A stretch of DNA of 15,834 bases from contig JASHRB010000225.1 in the NCBI GenBank assembly GCA_030037575.1, positions 1 to 15,834 on the forward strand, given 5' to 3'. Below the pieces are notes generated by a model. It did not search any database, was not told the DNA's origin, and saw only the letters and a program-made list of their open reading frames with translations. Of the stretch, positions 1 to 6,799 are shown in pieces; position 1 is the first letter of the stretch; each line of letters opens with the position of its first letter. This stretch comes from Candidatus Sulfotelmatobacter sp. Lineage in GTDB: Bacteria; Acidobacteriota; Terriglobia; Terriglobales; Acidobacteriaceae. Position numbers and translations under genes: made by a program.

Positions 1-1
1 C

Positions 2-421
2 GTCGAGCAGCACGTCGAGCTCGACGAGCGCATGACGCTGAAGAGCGCTCACGAGCAGGTAACCGAACTCGAAGCCGATATGCAAAGCGACGTTCCCGAA
101 ATCGCCGATATCCTCACCCATATCGAAAGCGAGCCGGCAACCATCGAACCCGGCGACGAGGTCATGCGGGACGCGGCTCTAGAACGCAAGCTAAAAGAGA
201 TCGCAGCCGAGTTTCCAGAAATTTCCGACATGCACGATGTGCAGATCAAAAAAGTCCGCGGGCGCATTTACGTCTCCTGCCACTGCACGTTCTCCGACGA
301 TCTGCCACTCTCTCGTGTGCACGATATTCAAACGGATCTTGAACTTCGCTTCAAGCACGCGGCTCCCGAACTTTTTCGCGTATTGATTCATCCCGAGCCC
401 AGCACCGACAACCGGCGGTAG
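2..421 (+). CDS. Cation diffusion facilitator (CDF) transporter, C-terminal cytoplasmic part, 5' truncated
   Basis: The frame is open from the window edge (first full codon at base 2) to a TAG at 419-421, giving 139 residues without the start. No membrane segment is left; all visible sequence is soluble and acidic. The first block (VEQHVELDERMTLKSAHEQV, then VTELEADMQSDVPEIADIL and HIESEP) has the pattern of the CDF cytoplasmic dimerisation domain: a beta strand with alternating V/H residues, an SAHE helix, and a strand ending in HxEP. A second copy of the fold follows (DVQIKKVRGRIYVSCHCTF ... LSRVHDIQTDLE ... RVLIHPEP). Two such domains in tandem occur in some bacterial CDF proteins, which export Zn2+, Co2+, Fe2+ or Mn2+ in exchange for protons. 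The substrate cannot be told, because the membrane metal site lies outside the window. The ATG at 32 is internal, not the start. Confidence 0.85.
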   Translation, partial: VEQHVELDERMTLKSAHEQVTELEADMQSDVPEIADILTHIESEPATIEPGDEVMRDAALERKLKEIAAEFPEISDMHDVQIKKVRGRIYVSCHCTFSDDLPLSRVHDIQTDLELRFKHAAPELFRVLIHPEPSTDNRR

Positions 422-896
422 TTGGCAACATCGCTCTGTCGCTTTACCATGGCCCGCAAATGGTTGACCGCTGATCGTCGATTTCTGATTGCGGAGCGGC
501 TCGAGGGATCACAAAGCCCAGGCATTAGAGGAATGAGCCAAGCAATTTGCACGGTGGATCGTCCGTTTGATCCGCTGTCTGCCGCAAGGCGGCGAGCGCA
601 GGATCATCGGGGGACAGTTGTTGCGAGCCAGCAGGTGGGTAGCCGCCAACTATCGGCCGTTCGCGGCCGCTTTTGCCGCGAGTTCCTTTCCCAATGATCG
701 GTGGAAGCGAAGAGGCCGATGAGTCTGCCTTCCGGATCGCGACGCTGGTGGGAGCAGCTCTTGTATCTGAGATCAAGCTGAAGGATTTACAATCGTAAGC
801 GAAGCAATGGGCCGGAATTTTTAACCCTTCACGAACGACGGCAAAAAGAATCTTCAATCAACAGTCAGAAATCAACGATTCTTGCGGGAAGACACC
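422..896. other. 475-base stretch without a convincing gene
   Basis: No frame here looks like a maintained gene. A reading frame directly after the CDF stop (422-697, +) and an antisense one (525-857, -) have low-complexity, Arg/Ser/Pro-rich translations with no domain pattern. The only stretch with protein-like composition is a short one at 694-798 (+, ATG to TAA, 34 codons), which reads ESAFRIATLVGAALVSEIKL near its end. It resembles a helix found near the C terminus of some acidobacterial zinc-ribbon proteins, but that is recall and the match is weak. It may be a decayed gene end. The bases just before 897 hold the ribosome binding site of the OsmC gene. Confidence 0.4.
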
Positions 897-1298
897 ATGA
901 CCAAAGCCAGGGCTACGTGGAAGGAGAAACAGATTTTCAACGGCGTCGCCGACAGCGAACATTCGATTGTTCTCGACGGCGACAAAAGGGCGGGCAATAG
1001 CCCCATGGAGCTTGTCTTGATCGGCCTGTGCGGATGTACGGGCTATGACGTGGTTTCCGTCCTGCAAAAGAAACGCGAACCTCTCTCGAGCCTGGAAGTG
1101 CGCGCTGAAGCCGAGCGCGCCCCAGGTCCGCCTTCGATTTATACGTCGATCAAGTTGATCTATCGTATCGGCGGCAAAGTATCGCGCCAAGCTGCCGAAG
1201 ATGCCGTGCGGCTCTCAAAAGAGAAATATTGCTCGGTCTCAGCTATGCTCGCAAAGAGCGCCAAAATCATGACCGCAATCGAGCAGGTCGACGCGTAG
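897..1298 (+). CDS. OsmC family protein (YhfA-like peroxiredoxin fold)
   Basis: This encodes 133 residues of an OsmC/Ohr-fold protein. Members reduce organic hydroperoxides with two active-site cysteines in a dimer in the cytoplasm; the YhfA-like branch is less well characterised. Visible marks are SPMELVLIGLCGCTGYDVVS (residues 35-54), with the first catalytic cysteine at the start of the central helix (C45 or C47), and KYCSVSAML with the second cysteine at C112. The closing segment after C112, ending TAIEQVDA, is typical of the family. ATG at 897 is preferred over an in-frame TTG at 882, because GGGAAG lies about 5 bases before it and the TTG has no such site. The length is normal for the family. 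The EamA gene that follows overlaps its 3' end, so the two are probably co-transcribed. The exact substrate is unknown. Confidence 0.88.
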   Translation: MTKARATWKEKQIFNGVADSEHSIVLDGDKRAGNSPMELVLIGLCGCTGYDVVSVLQKKREPLSSLEVRAEAERAPGPPSIYTSIKLIYRIGGKVSRQAAEDAVRLSKEKYCSVSAMLAKSAKIMTAIEQVDA

Positions 1299-2296
1299 GC
1301 TCGCAGGCGAGGCCCGATATCCCAGGTACCAAAGAAAATCTGCGCTCGCTGCGCGGCTATTTTTTCATCGCTTCGGCTGCGTTCCTCTGGGGAGTCTCGG
1401 CCACATTGGGCCGCGCGGTGTTTACCGGCAGGCTGCCGTTAGGTTCGTCGGCGCTCCAGCCGATTGAGCCCTTAATTCTTTCGCAAACGCGCACCACATT
1501 CTCTCTGCTTGTGCTGCTGCTGATTCTTGTCGGAGTCCGGGGGTGGCAGCGCATCAGGTTGCCGGCGCGAGATTTCGCTCACTGTTTCCTGCTCGGAACG
1601 CTGGGCGTGGCCGTTTCAAATTACTTTTACTATGTCGCCGTCCAGCGTATTAACGTGGCCGTCGCGATCATCGTGCAGTACACCGCCCCGGTTTGGGTTT
1701 TGTTGTATGTGGTGGCTCGCGGCCAACAAAAACTCACGGCGCAAAAAATTGCCGCGGTGGCGCTTGCGCTCACGGGAATCGCACTGGTGATTGGCTTGAT
1801 TGGGTCTCACTCGGCTTCGGCTCTTCGTGTCGATAGCTACGGCCTCATCGCCGCGCTGCTCGCGTCGTTCTCCTTTGCCTTCTACAACGTCGGTGGACAC
1901 AGCATTCTCGCCCGCTATGACCGCTGGCGCGTGCTCGTCTGGACTCTTGCCGCAGCCAGTGCGGCCTGGCTCGTGGTCAATCCCCCGTGGAAAATCTTCA
2001 ACGCCCATTACACAGCAGGGCAATGGCTGTTTCTGTTTGTGTTCTCGGTGGTCTCGGTGCTCGGTGCATTCTCGCTTTATTTTCTGGGCTTGCAGTATCT
2101 CGAACCTACGAGCGCGATCATCGCGAGTTGTCTTGAGCCGGTGTTTTCGATTGTTCTGGCCACACTGCTGCTGGGCGAAGCCCTACGTTCATTGCAGAGT
2201 TTAGGCATCGTTTTCGTGTTAGCCGCCATCGTGATCGTGCAGCGTCCAACCCGCCGAGGCAACGGAGAATCGCTCGTCGTCGATCCGATTGAGTGA
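1229..2296 (+). CDS. EamA (DMT superfamily) drug/metabolite transporter
   Basis: This is an inner-membrane carrier with two EamA repeats of about five hydrophobic helices each. The first begins near residue 43 (GYFFIASAAFLWGVSATLGR) and the second near residue 192 (YGLIAALLASFSFAFYNVGG). The second repeat ends with the family-typical block LGLQYLEPTSAIIASCLEPV, followed by a last helix with VFVLAAIVIVQRP. Such proteins export amino acids, drugs or metabolites; the substrate cannot be inferred. The start is uncertain. The only ATG/GTG/TTG in frame before the first helix is TTG at 1229, with AAAGAGA about 5 bases upstream. This start overlaps the OsmC gene by 70 bases and adds about 40 basic, non-conserved residues before the first helix. 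CTG codons at 1340 and 1349 would give a more normal N terminus. It converges with the MFS gene 58 bases downstream. Confidence 0.85.
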   Translation: MLGLSYARKERQNHDRNRAGRRVGSQARPDIPGTKENLRSLRGYFFIASAAFLWGVSATLGRAVFTGRLPLGSSALQPIEPLILSQTRTTFSLLVLLLILVGVRGWQRIRLPARDFAHCFLLGTLGVAVSNYFYYVAVQRINVAVAIIVQYTAPVWVLLYVVARGQQKLTAQKIAAVALALTGIALVIGLIGSHSASALRVDSYGLIAALLASFSFAFYNVGGHSILARYDRWRVLVWTLAAASAAWLVVNPPWKIFNAHYTAGQWLFLFVFSVVSVLGAFSLYFLGLQYLEPTSAIIASCLEPVFSIVLATLLLGEALRSLQSLGIVFVLAAIVIVQRPTRRGNGESLVVDPIE

Positions 2297-2354
2297 GTGA
2301 TCTTGGTTGATCCGAGTTTCCTCACTTTGCAACGCCAGTCAGCGACGCGGCCGC

Positions 2355-3626
2355 CTATTCAAGAGCCTTTCCGCGCGTCTCCGGTAACTGAGCGGCCATG
2401 AGCGCGGCCAGCAAATAAGCTCCCCCACACCAGAAGAATGCCGCGGCCAAACCTCTTGCCTGGCCGACGCTCCCAATTACCAGCGGCGCGACCGCGCTGA
2501 TCGCTCTCGCCCCGTTATAGGTGAACCCCAAGCCGCTCGCCCGCAAGCTGGTGGGAAAAATCTCACTTCCCGCAATTCCCGATCCTGAGAATAGCCCCGT
2601 CCCGAAGAAGGCTACGAGGGTTCCCATCACCATTAGGGCGAGTGGAGAACGAGCCAGAGCGTAAAGGGGAATCAGAATGGCCGCACCCAGGCTGTAAACT
2701 AGGAAAGCATTGCGTCTCCCCAGACGGTCCGCCGCCCAGCCAAAGCTCAGGTAACCTGGAAACATTCCAAACAGATTCAGGATTATCAGCAACGCAGTCG
2801 TGCCCAGCACGCCGAACCCACGGCCGCCTTGCGACACCGGAAGTGACAGGTATGGCGGCATCCACGTGAACAATCCCCACCATGCGAAAAGGGAGAAGAA
2901 ATTGAACAGCAGCAAAGCCAGCGTGTGTCGCAGATATGCAGGCTGAAAGATTCCGCCAAACTTGTGAGAATTGCCCGTTGCCCCAAGCGATGAGTCTGCC
3001 GTAAGGTTTGGCCGCCGATGCTCCTGCCGCTCCCACATTTCAGATTCGGGAACGTCGCGACGCATCCACAGCGTCAGCAGTGCCGGCAGAATGCCGATGA
3101 AGAAAACAGTCCGCCATCCGAAAAAGCGCGACACCGGCCCGGCGACAAGGGCCGCAGCCGCAAAGCCAAAGGCCCAAGAACTTTGCACGATCGCGATCGC
3201 CTTGGCCCGCAACTCGGTCGGCCACGTCTCGGCCACAAGCGTCGCCCCGGTATTCCATTCGCCGCCCATGCCGAGTCCGAGCACGAATCGCGCCAGCGCC
3301 AGCGCTGCAATGCTTGTCGCCAGTCCCGATGCAAACGAACAAACCGAATAGGTCAGAATGCTTGCCATCAGCGCCGGCTTGCGCCCGAGGCGATCGGCAA
3401 GAAATCCAAAGAGCACGCCCCCGATTCCGGAGGCGAGCAGGGTCAGCGTACTCAACAGGCCTGCCGTTGCTTTACTCATGCCGAGATTGCGCATCAGCAG
3501 CGCCAGCACGAGCGCATAGAGCATGGCATCGAATGCGTCGAGCGCCCAACCCAGGGCAGCCGCCAGCAACGTGCGTCGCTGTCCCGGTGTAGCCAGACGG
3601 ATCAACTCGATAGGCCCAATCTTCAT
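2355..3626 (-). CDS. MFS transporter, metabolite:H+ symporter type (SHS/AAHS-like)
   Basis: This encodes a 423-residue major facilitator with twelve predicted membrane helices, a normal length. The first helix carries LGWALDAFDAMLYALVLALL, with the buried Asp pair typical of sialate/lactate and aromatic-acid proton symporters. The loop between helices 2 and 3 has FGFLADRLGRKPAL (motif A), repeated in the second half as FGWAADRLGRRNAF. Helix 4 has ALARFVLGLGMGGEWNTGAT, followed by ETWPTELRAKA, the signature of the organic acid/sugar-acid branch. A charged central loop (PESEMWERQEHRR) separates the halves. The likely substrate is a small organic acid, but this is inferred from the branch only. 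The ATG at 3626 has no Shine-Dalgarno sequence; instead a strong promoter ends 10 bases before it, so the mRNA is probably leaderless. The gene stands alone between a convergent transporter and a divergent small gene. Confidence 0.88.
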   Translation of the reverse strand: MKIGPIELIRLATPGQRRTLLAAALGWALDAFDAMLYALVLALLMRNLGMSKATAGLLSTLTLLASGIGGVLFGFLADRLGRKPALMASILTYSVCSFASGLATSIAALALARFVLGLGMGGEWNTGATLVAETWPTELRAKAIAIVQSSWAFGFAAAALVAGPVSRFFGWRTVFFIGILPALLTLWMRRDVPESEMWERQEHRRPNLTADSSLGATGNSHKFGGIFQPAYLRHTLALLLFNFFSLFAWWGLFTWMPPYLSLPVSQGGRGFGVLGTTALLIILNLFGMFPGYLSFGWAADRLGRRNAFLVYSLGAAILIPLYALARSPLALMVMGTLVAFFGTGLFSGSGIAGSEIFPTSLRASGLGFTYNGARAISAVAPLVIGSVGQARGLAAAFFWCGGAYLLAALMAAQLPETRGKALE

Positions 3627-3636
3627 GCAGGGCGCG

Positions 3637-3664
3637 ATTCTACGTGCAAGAAGAAATTTGTCAA
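3637..3664 (-). promoter_or_regulatory. Sigma-70 type promoter of the MFS gene
   Basis: On the minus strand a perfect -35 (TTGACA, 3659-3664) is followed after 16 bases by TAGAAT (3637-3642), five of six matches to the -10 consensus. Only 10 bases (CGCGCCCTGC) lie between the -10 and the ATG at 3626. Transcription would therefore start about 2-5 bases before the ATG or at it. No ribosome binding site fits in that leader. Confidence 0.72.
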
Positions 3665-3889
3665 TTCATGCGTTCTTCGACTCTCTACCAAGCTTGGACA
3701 GTCCGCATGGCTATTTCCCCGTCTCGCTGAGCGAAAGCTCCGTCGCAAGTTTTTATGGCGCGGCCGCCGGCGGCGGCTCCGGAATGAACGCCCAAGGTAC
3801 GATTTTTAATTACCCCGGCTGGCATACTTTATGTGCTCCACCGCTTCGCTGAGAGTCCTGATGGCGGTTTGCCGAACCAATTGAACAAG

Positions 3890-4117
3890 ATGAGTTCCGC
3901 GGAATGGAAGGTAATGCTCGCGGCTCAGAAAGATTTAATGCAGGTCGTCGACTCCGACGCCGAGATCGTGAAGATTGCTCAATCTCTTCCCGCAGCGGTC
4001 GGCTTCGTCGATGTCCGGTTTGTCGATGGCTCGATCAATGTCGTTTGCGTTGACGGCAAACTGCCCATGGAATCAGGCTATTTGCCGCATTGGCTCGGTG
4101 ACAGGCGGATCCTCTAG
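3890..4117 (+). CDS. Small hypothetical protein
   Basis: I do not recognise this protein. From ATG 3890 it has 75 residues; an in-frame GTG at 3833 would add 19 less protein-like residues. It starts with an amphipathic helix (SSAEWKVMLAAQKDLMQVVD), followed by DAEIVKIAQSLPAAVGFVDV and a strand-rich part (VRFVDGSINVVCVDGKLP), ending YLPHWLGDRRIL. There is no signal peptide or membrane segment. Third codon positions are rich in G and C, as in neighbouring genes, which argues that it is coding. Neither start has a good ribosome binding site. It lies alone, divergent from the MFS gene and convergent with ribF. Confidence 0.45.
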   Translation: MSSAEWKVMLAAQKDLMQVVDSDAEIVKIAQSLPAAVGFVDVRFVDGSINVVCVDGKLPMESGYLPHWLGDRRIL

Positions 4118-4197
4118 TCGAGCCAGCACAAGCCTGCAACGCCCGGCAAGTACACAGACACGAAAGACGCTTTTCTCCCCTGACTCTGTGGTTCGAG

Positions 4198-5139
4198 CTA
4201 ACTCTGCCGTAGCAAATGAAAATACCTTCGCGCCTTCCTCACATCTTTTGCAATCTGCTCGCGCAGCGCCTCGACTGACGGGAACTTGATTTCATCGCGC
4301 AGTCGATCGAGAAAACAAATCTCGACTTCGCTCTCCGGCGCGATCTCAATCGGATGGAAATTCAGCAGGTGCGTCTCAACGGCAAACGAATCCGCGCCAA
4401 ACGTGGGACGATTGCCCACATTCGTCACCGATTCGAATCGTTCGCTTCCCACTCGCGCGCAGGTAATATAGACGCCGTCCTTCGGCACGAGTTCCTCGTA
4501 ACGCGCCAGATTGATGGTGGGCACGGTGTACTTCGATCCCCGCCCGCGCCCGCGTCCCGGTGCACCCAAAATGCAGAATGGCCGCGCCAGCAGATGCCGT
4601 GCCCGGCTCACTCGACCCTGGCCAATCAGTTTTCGAATATGGCTGCTCGAAACCGGTTCCCCGCGCAGCTTTCGCTCGGGGTAAACCTTCACTTCAAAAC
4701 CCAGTTCGTGACCCAGTTGGGCCAGCGTTTCGACATCCCCCGAAGCTCTATGCCCAAACCGGAAGTTGTATCCTTCGTGCACTTCGCGCGTGTAAAGCTT
4801 TTTCTTGAGAATCCGTTCGGCAAATTGCCGCGGCGTCATCAAAGAAAGATCGCGCGCAAAGGGCAGCATCAGGACGGCGTCAATTCCCGTGGCTTCGAGC
4901 AGGCGCAGTTTTTCCGGAGTTGGGGTCAACAGCTTCAAGCCTGAATCCGGCCGCAGAATACGCGCTGGATGCGGCTCAAACGTTACCGCAATCGCTTGGG
5001 CACCACTGTTGCGAGCTCGCCGCACAATCTCGCCCAGCACATGAGCGTGCGCGCGATGCACTCCGTCAAAATTGCCCACGCTGACCAGCGAAGGCCCGAA
5101 ATCGCCGGGAATGTCGTCGAGTTTGTGGAAGACTTGCAT
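4198..5139 (-). CDS. ribF: Bifunctional riboflavin kinase / FAD synthetase
   Basis: This cytoplasmic enzyme phosphorylates riboflavin to FMN and adenylylates FMN to FAD. The 313-residue length is normal. The N-terminal nucleotidyltransferase domain shows VGNFDGVHRAH (residues 21-31; the usual HxGH is HRAH here), TFEPHP (53-58), GYNFRFGHRASGD (123-135) and SSSHIRKLI (164-172). The C-terminal flavokinase domain shows the glycine-rich loop GRGRGSKYTVPTINL (197-211), DGVYITCARV (221-230), TNVGNRPTFG (239-248) and the catalytic Glu in VETHLLNF (E255). The loop has PTIN, where the enterobacterial form has PTAN preceded by GF; the Thr and Asn are kept. It is last in a run of four minus-strand genes. 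The 105-base gap before it carries small repeats, so it may have its own promoter. The ATG at 5139 fits the family N terminus, but its binding site is weak. Confidence 0.95.
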   Translation of the reverse strand: MQVFHKLDDIPGDFGPSLVSVGNFDGVHRAHAHVLGEIVRRARNSGAQAIAVTFEPHPARILRPDSGLKLLTPTPEKLRLLEATGIDAVLMLPFARDLSLMTPRQFAERILKKKLYTREVHEGYNFRFGHRASGDVETLAQLGHELGFEVKVYPERKLRGEPVSSSHIRKLIGQGRVSRARHLLARPFCILGAPGRGRGRGSKYTVPTINLARYEELVPKDGVYITCARVGSERFESVTNVGNRPTFGADSFAVETHLLNFHPIEIAPESEVEICFLDRLRDEIKFPSVEALREQIAKDVRKARRYFHLLRQS

Positions 5140-5146
5140 AAACGCA

Positions 5147-5220
5147 AGGGACTAGGGCAGAGGGCTTAGGGACTAGCAACCGAAAAAACATCGACGATGG
5201 TTCTATAACGGACTAACTAG
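5147..5220. repeat. Repeated AGGGACTAG motif between ribF and the phosphodiesterase gene
   Basis: AGGGACTAG occurs at 5147-5155 and again at 5168-5176, 21 bases apart. AACGGACTA at 5207-5215 is followed by ACTAGCCCC. The same AACGGACTAG occurs in another gene-free spot at 11374-11383, also followed by CCC. The motif is absent from the coding sequence I inspected. It looks like part of a dispersed intergenic repeat. I infer no function. Confidence 0.4.
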
Positions 5221-5244
5221 CCCCTGACCGCCAATCCGTAATGC

Positions 5245-6018
5245 CTAAATTTCAAACTCCAGCTTCAACCCGTCGTGCGCCAGCCGCACGTGTGGCGGCA
5301 ATGTGGCGTTGGTTGCTTCATGCGGCAGGTCGTGACAAATGTGCGTAAAAAAGGCCCGCTTGGCTTTGACACGGTCCACAATGCGCAGCGAATTCTCTAC
5401 CGTCGAGTGCGTGGGATGCGGCTTGTGCCGCAAGGCATCAAGAAACAAAATGTCGAGGCTCTCCAACTGGTGAAACGATGCCTCAGGAATTTCGCTGTGG
5501 TCTGTCAAATACGCTGCGTTGCCAAAGCGATACCCGTAAATCTCCGCTTCGCCATGAATCAGGCGCACTGGCTCGAACTCCGTGCCAAAAAGCCCAACTG
5601 GCCCGTCGATCGGACGCAGCTCCAGGTGTGGCAATCCGCCATACTTGTAATCAGCATCGAAAATGTAACTGAACATGCGCCGCAAAAATGCCGCGGCGTC
5701 CGGCCGCGCATAAAGCGGCAACCGCTTCGGCTTGTGCGCATAACTCAGCGGTCGCAGATCGTCGATGCCCAGAATGTGGTCAGCGTGAGTGTGCGTATAC
5801 AAAACTGCATCCACACGGGCGATCCGCTCCCGAATAGCCTGAATGTAAAAATCGGGAGTCGTATCAATCAGCACCACCTTCCCTCCGTACTCGATCATGA
5901 TCGAAGGCCGGGTTCTGCGATCGTGGGGATCGGCCGACCGGCAAACCGAGCAGCTGCAGCCCAGCGTGGGCACCCCCATTGAGGTGCCGCTGCCAAGAAC
6001 CGTGAGCGTGGCCCTCAT
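5245..6018 (-). CDS. MBL-fold metallohydrolase, PhnP-like phosphodiesterase
   Basis: This is a 257-residue metallo-beta-lactamase-fold hydrolase. The metal-binding motif THTHADH (residues 75-81, with H76, H78, D80 and H81) is intact. An N-terminal GSGTSMGVPTLGCSCSVC (9-26) carries a cysteine cluster (C21, C23, C26) like the structural zinc site of PhnP, the phosphoribosyl 1,2-cyclic phosphate phosphodiesterase. Further likely metal or substrate residues lie in LIHGEAEIYGY, YLTDHSEIP, ALRHKPHPTHST and FTHICHDLPHE. No phn carbon-phosphorus lyase genes are nearby, so a phosphonate role is not supported; a general cyclic phosphodiesterase role is likelier. The ATG at 6018 has AAAGGTG about 5 bases upstream. 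It starts 34 bases after the DUF1844 stop, which suggests one transcript. Confidence 0.88.
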   Translation of the reverse strand: MRATLTVLGSGTSMGVPTLGCSCSVCRSADPHDRRTRPSIMIEYGGKVVLIDTTPDFYIQAIRERIARVDAVLYTHTHADHILGIDDLRPLSYAHKPKRLPLYARPDAAAFLRRMFSYIFDADYKYGGLPHLELRPIDGPVGLFGTEFEPVRLIHGEAEIYGYRFGNAAYLTDHSEIPEASFHQLESLDILFLDALRHKPHPTHSTVENSLRIVDRVKAKRAFFTHICHDLPHEATNATLPPHVRLAHDGLKLEFEI

Positions 6019-6052
6019 GGGCGCACCTTTATTGACAGATTGAAGGAAATGC

Positions 6053-6652
6053 TCATCTTCCGCCAGTTCCCGTGACAGCCCCCGGCTGTGGCGGATGAGC
6101 CAGAGTGTTAGTCACCTCCACGTAGGCCATCCGCGCCTCGTAAAGGCTGTTCTGCAGAAAGTTTTCTTCCGTTGAAGTCAGGTTGCCTTTTGTTTTCTCC
6201 GCCAGCAATGACATCGTATCGATCGTCTGCCGGGCGCCGATAATATCGATGCGCGGTTGTTCGCCCTGCTGGTGCATCAGCCCCAGCTGCAGCATCGCCG
6301 TCATATAAAGTGAGGCAAGAAAGCGCTCGAACGTCATCTCAAACTCTTTGACATCGTGGCCGCTCAGTCCCACTTGTGCGTCGAGTTCTTTCGACGAAAC
6401 TCGATAAGCCTCAGCTTGAGCCCGCTGTTCAGCCGCAGTCGGAGGAGACGGCACCTCGTGCCCATCCCCGGCTGTGGGAAACGGTGATTTATCGGCGGCA
6501 ATTTTCTCGGGAATCGTACTTTCCCTGGCTGCAGCGGAAGCGGGGCCTTTCTTTTGTTCTTCGTCGCAAACGTCGCTGCGCAACTCGCCATCTTCCGTGA
6601 ATAGCCGGCGATCGGTCACGGTGAACCCTGAATTCTGTTTCTTCTCAGCCAT
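6053..6652 (-). CDS. DUF1844 domain-containing protein
   Basis: This is a 199-residue protein of unknown function. The N-terminal half is hydrophilic and Pro/Ala/Glu-rich and probably disordered, opening MAEKKQNSGFTVTDRRLFTE. The C-terminal half carries the DUF1844 pattern: FEMTFERFLASLYMTAMLQL, then IDIIGARQTIDTMSLLAEKT, GNLTSTEENFLQNSLYEARM and AYVEV. That pattern of amphipathic helices with an invariant-looking KTKGNLT is found in many Acidobacteriota, Deltaproteobacteria and Planctomycetes. I place the start at ATG 6652 because GAGGAAG lies about 5 bases before it; an in-frame upstream start would translate the ribosome binding site itself into a Glu run. It is followed at 34 bases by the phosphodiesterase gene. 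The biochemical role is unknown. Confidence 0.85.
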   Translation of the reverse strand: MAEKKQNSGFTVTDRRLFTEDGELRSDVCDEEQKKGPASAAARESTIPEKIAADKSPFPTAGDGHEVPSPPTAAEQRAQAEAYRVSSKELDAQVGLSGHDVKEFEMTFERFLASLYMTAMLQLGLMHQQGEQPRIDIIGARQTIDTMSLLAEKTKGNLTSTEENFLQNSLYEARMAYVEVTNTLAHPPQPGAVTGTGGR

Positions 6653-6727
6653 ACATTCTTCCTCTTCAGTCTGGTGCACCGCATTCCGTACAACCAACAA
6701 GCGGATGCACTATGCAGTTCTTAGGGC

Positions 6728-6753
6728 GCTTCGCATCCTTTGCGCTCTTTGCG
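6728..6753. repeat. Short degenerate CTTTGCG repeat upstream of the DUF1844 gene
   Basis: The stretch contains GCTTCGC (6728-6734), then CTTTGCG twice (6738-6744 and 6747-6753), followed by GTTAAGAG and, 12 bases on, CTTGCGAAG. Similar runs of CTTTGCG units recur between genes in several bacterial phyla, as far as I recall. It lies in the 147-base gap between ygfZ and the DUF1844 gene. I see no clear terminator or promoter in it. Confidence 0.4.
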
Positions 6754-6799
6754 GTTAAGAGCTTTCTCTGCTTGCGAAGTCATGAAGAAGTCATTTCAC

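Noticed and set aside
2292..2326. AGTGAG ... CTCACT inverted repeat between the convergent EamA and MFS genes as a two-way terminator
   Set aside because: The six-base stem encloses a 23-base loop and no T-run follows on either strand, so support is too weak. It also overlaps the EamA stop codon.
3018..3809. 263-residue open frame antisense to the MFS gene
   Set aside because: The product is Arg/Gln/His-rich low-complexity sequence, typical of a shadow of a GC-rich membrane protein.
5245..6018. Part of a phosphonate (phn) operon because of the PhnP-like fold
   Set aside because: No carbon-phosphorus lyase or phosphonate transporter genes are in the window; the neighbours are cofactor genes.
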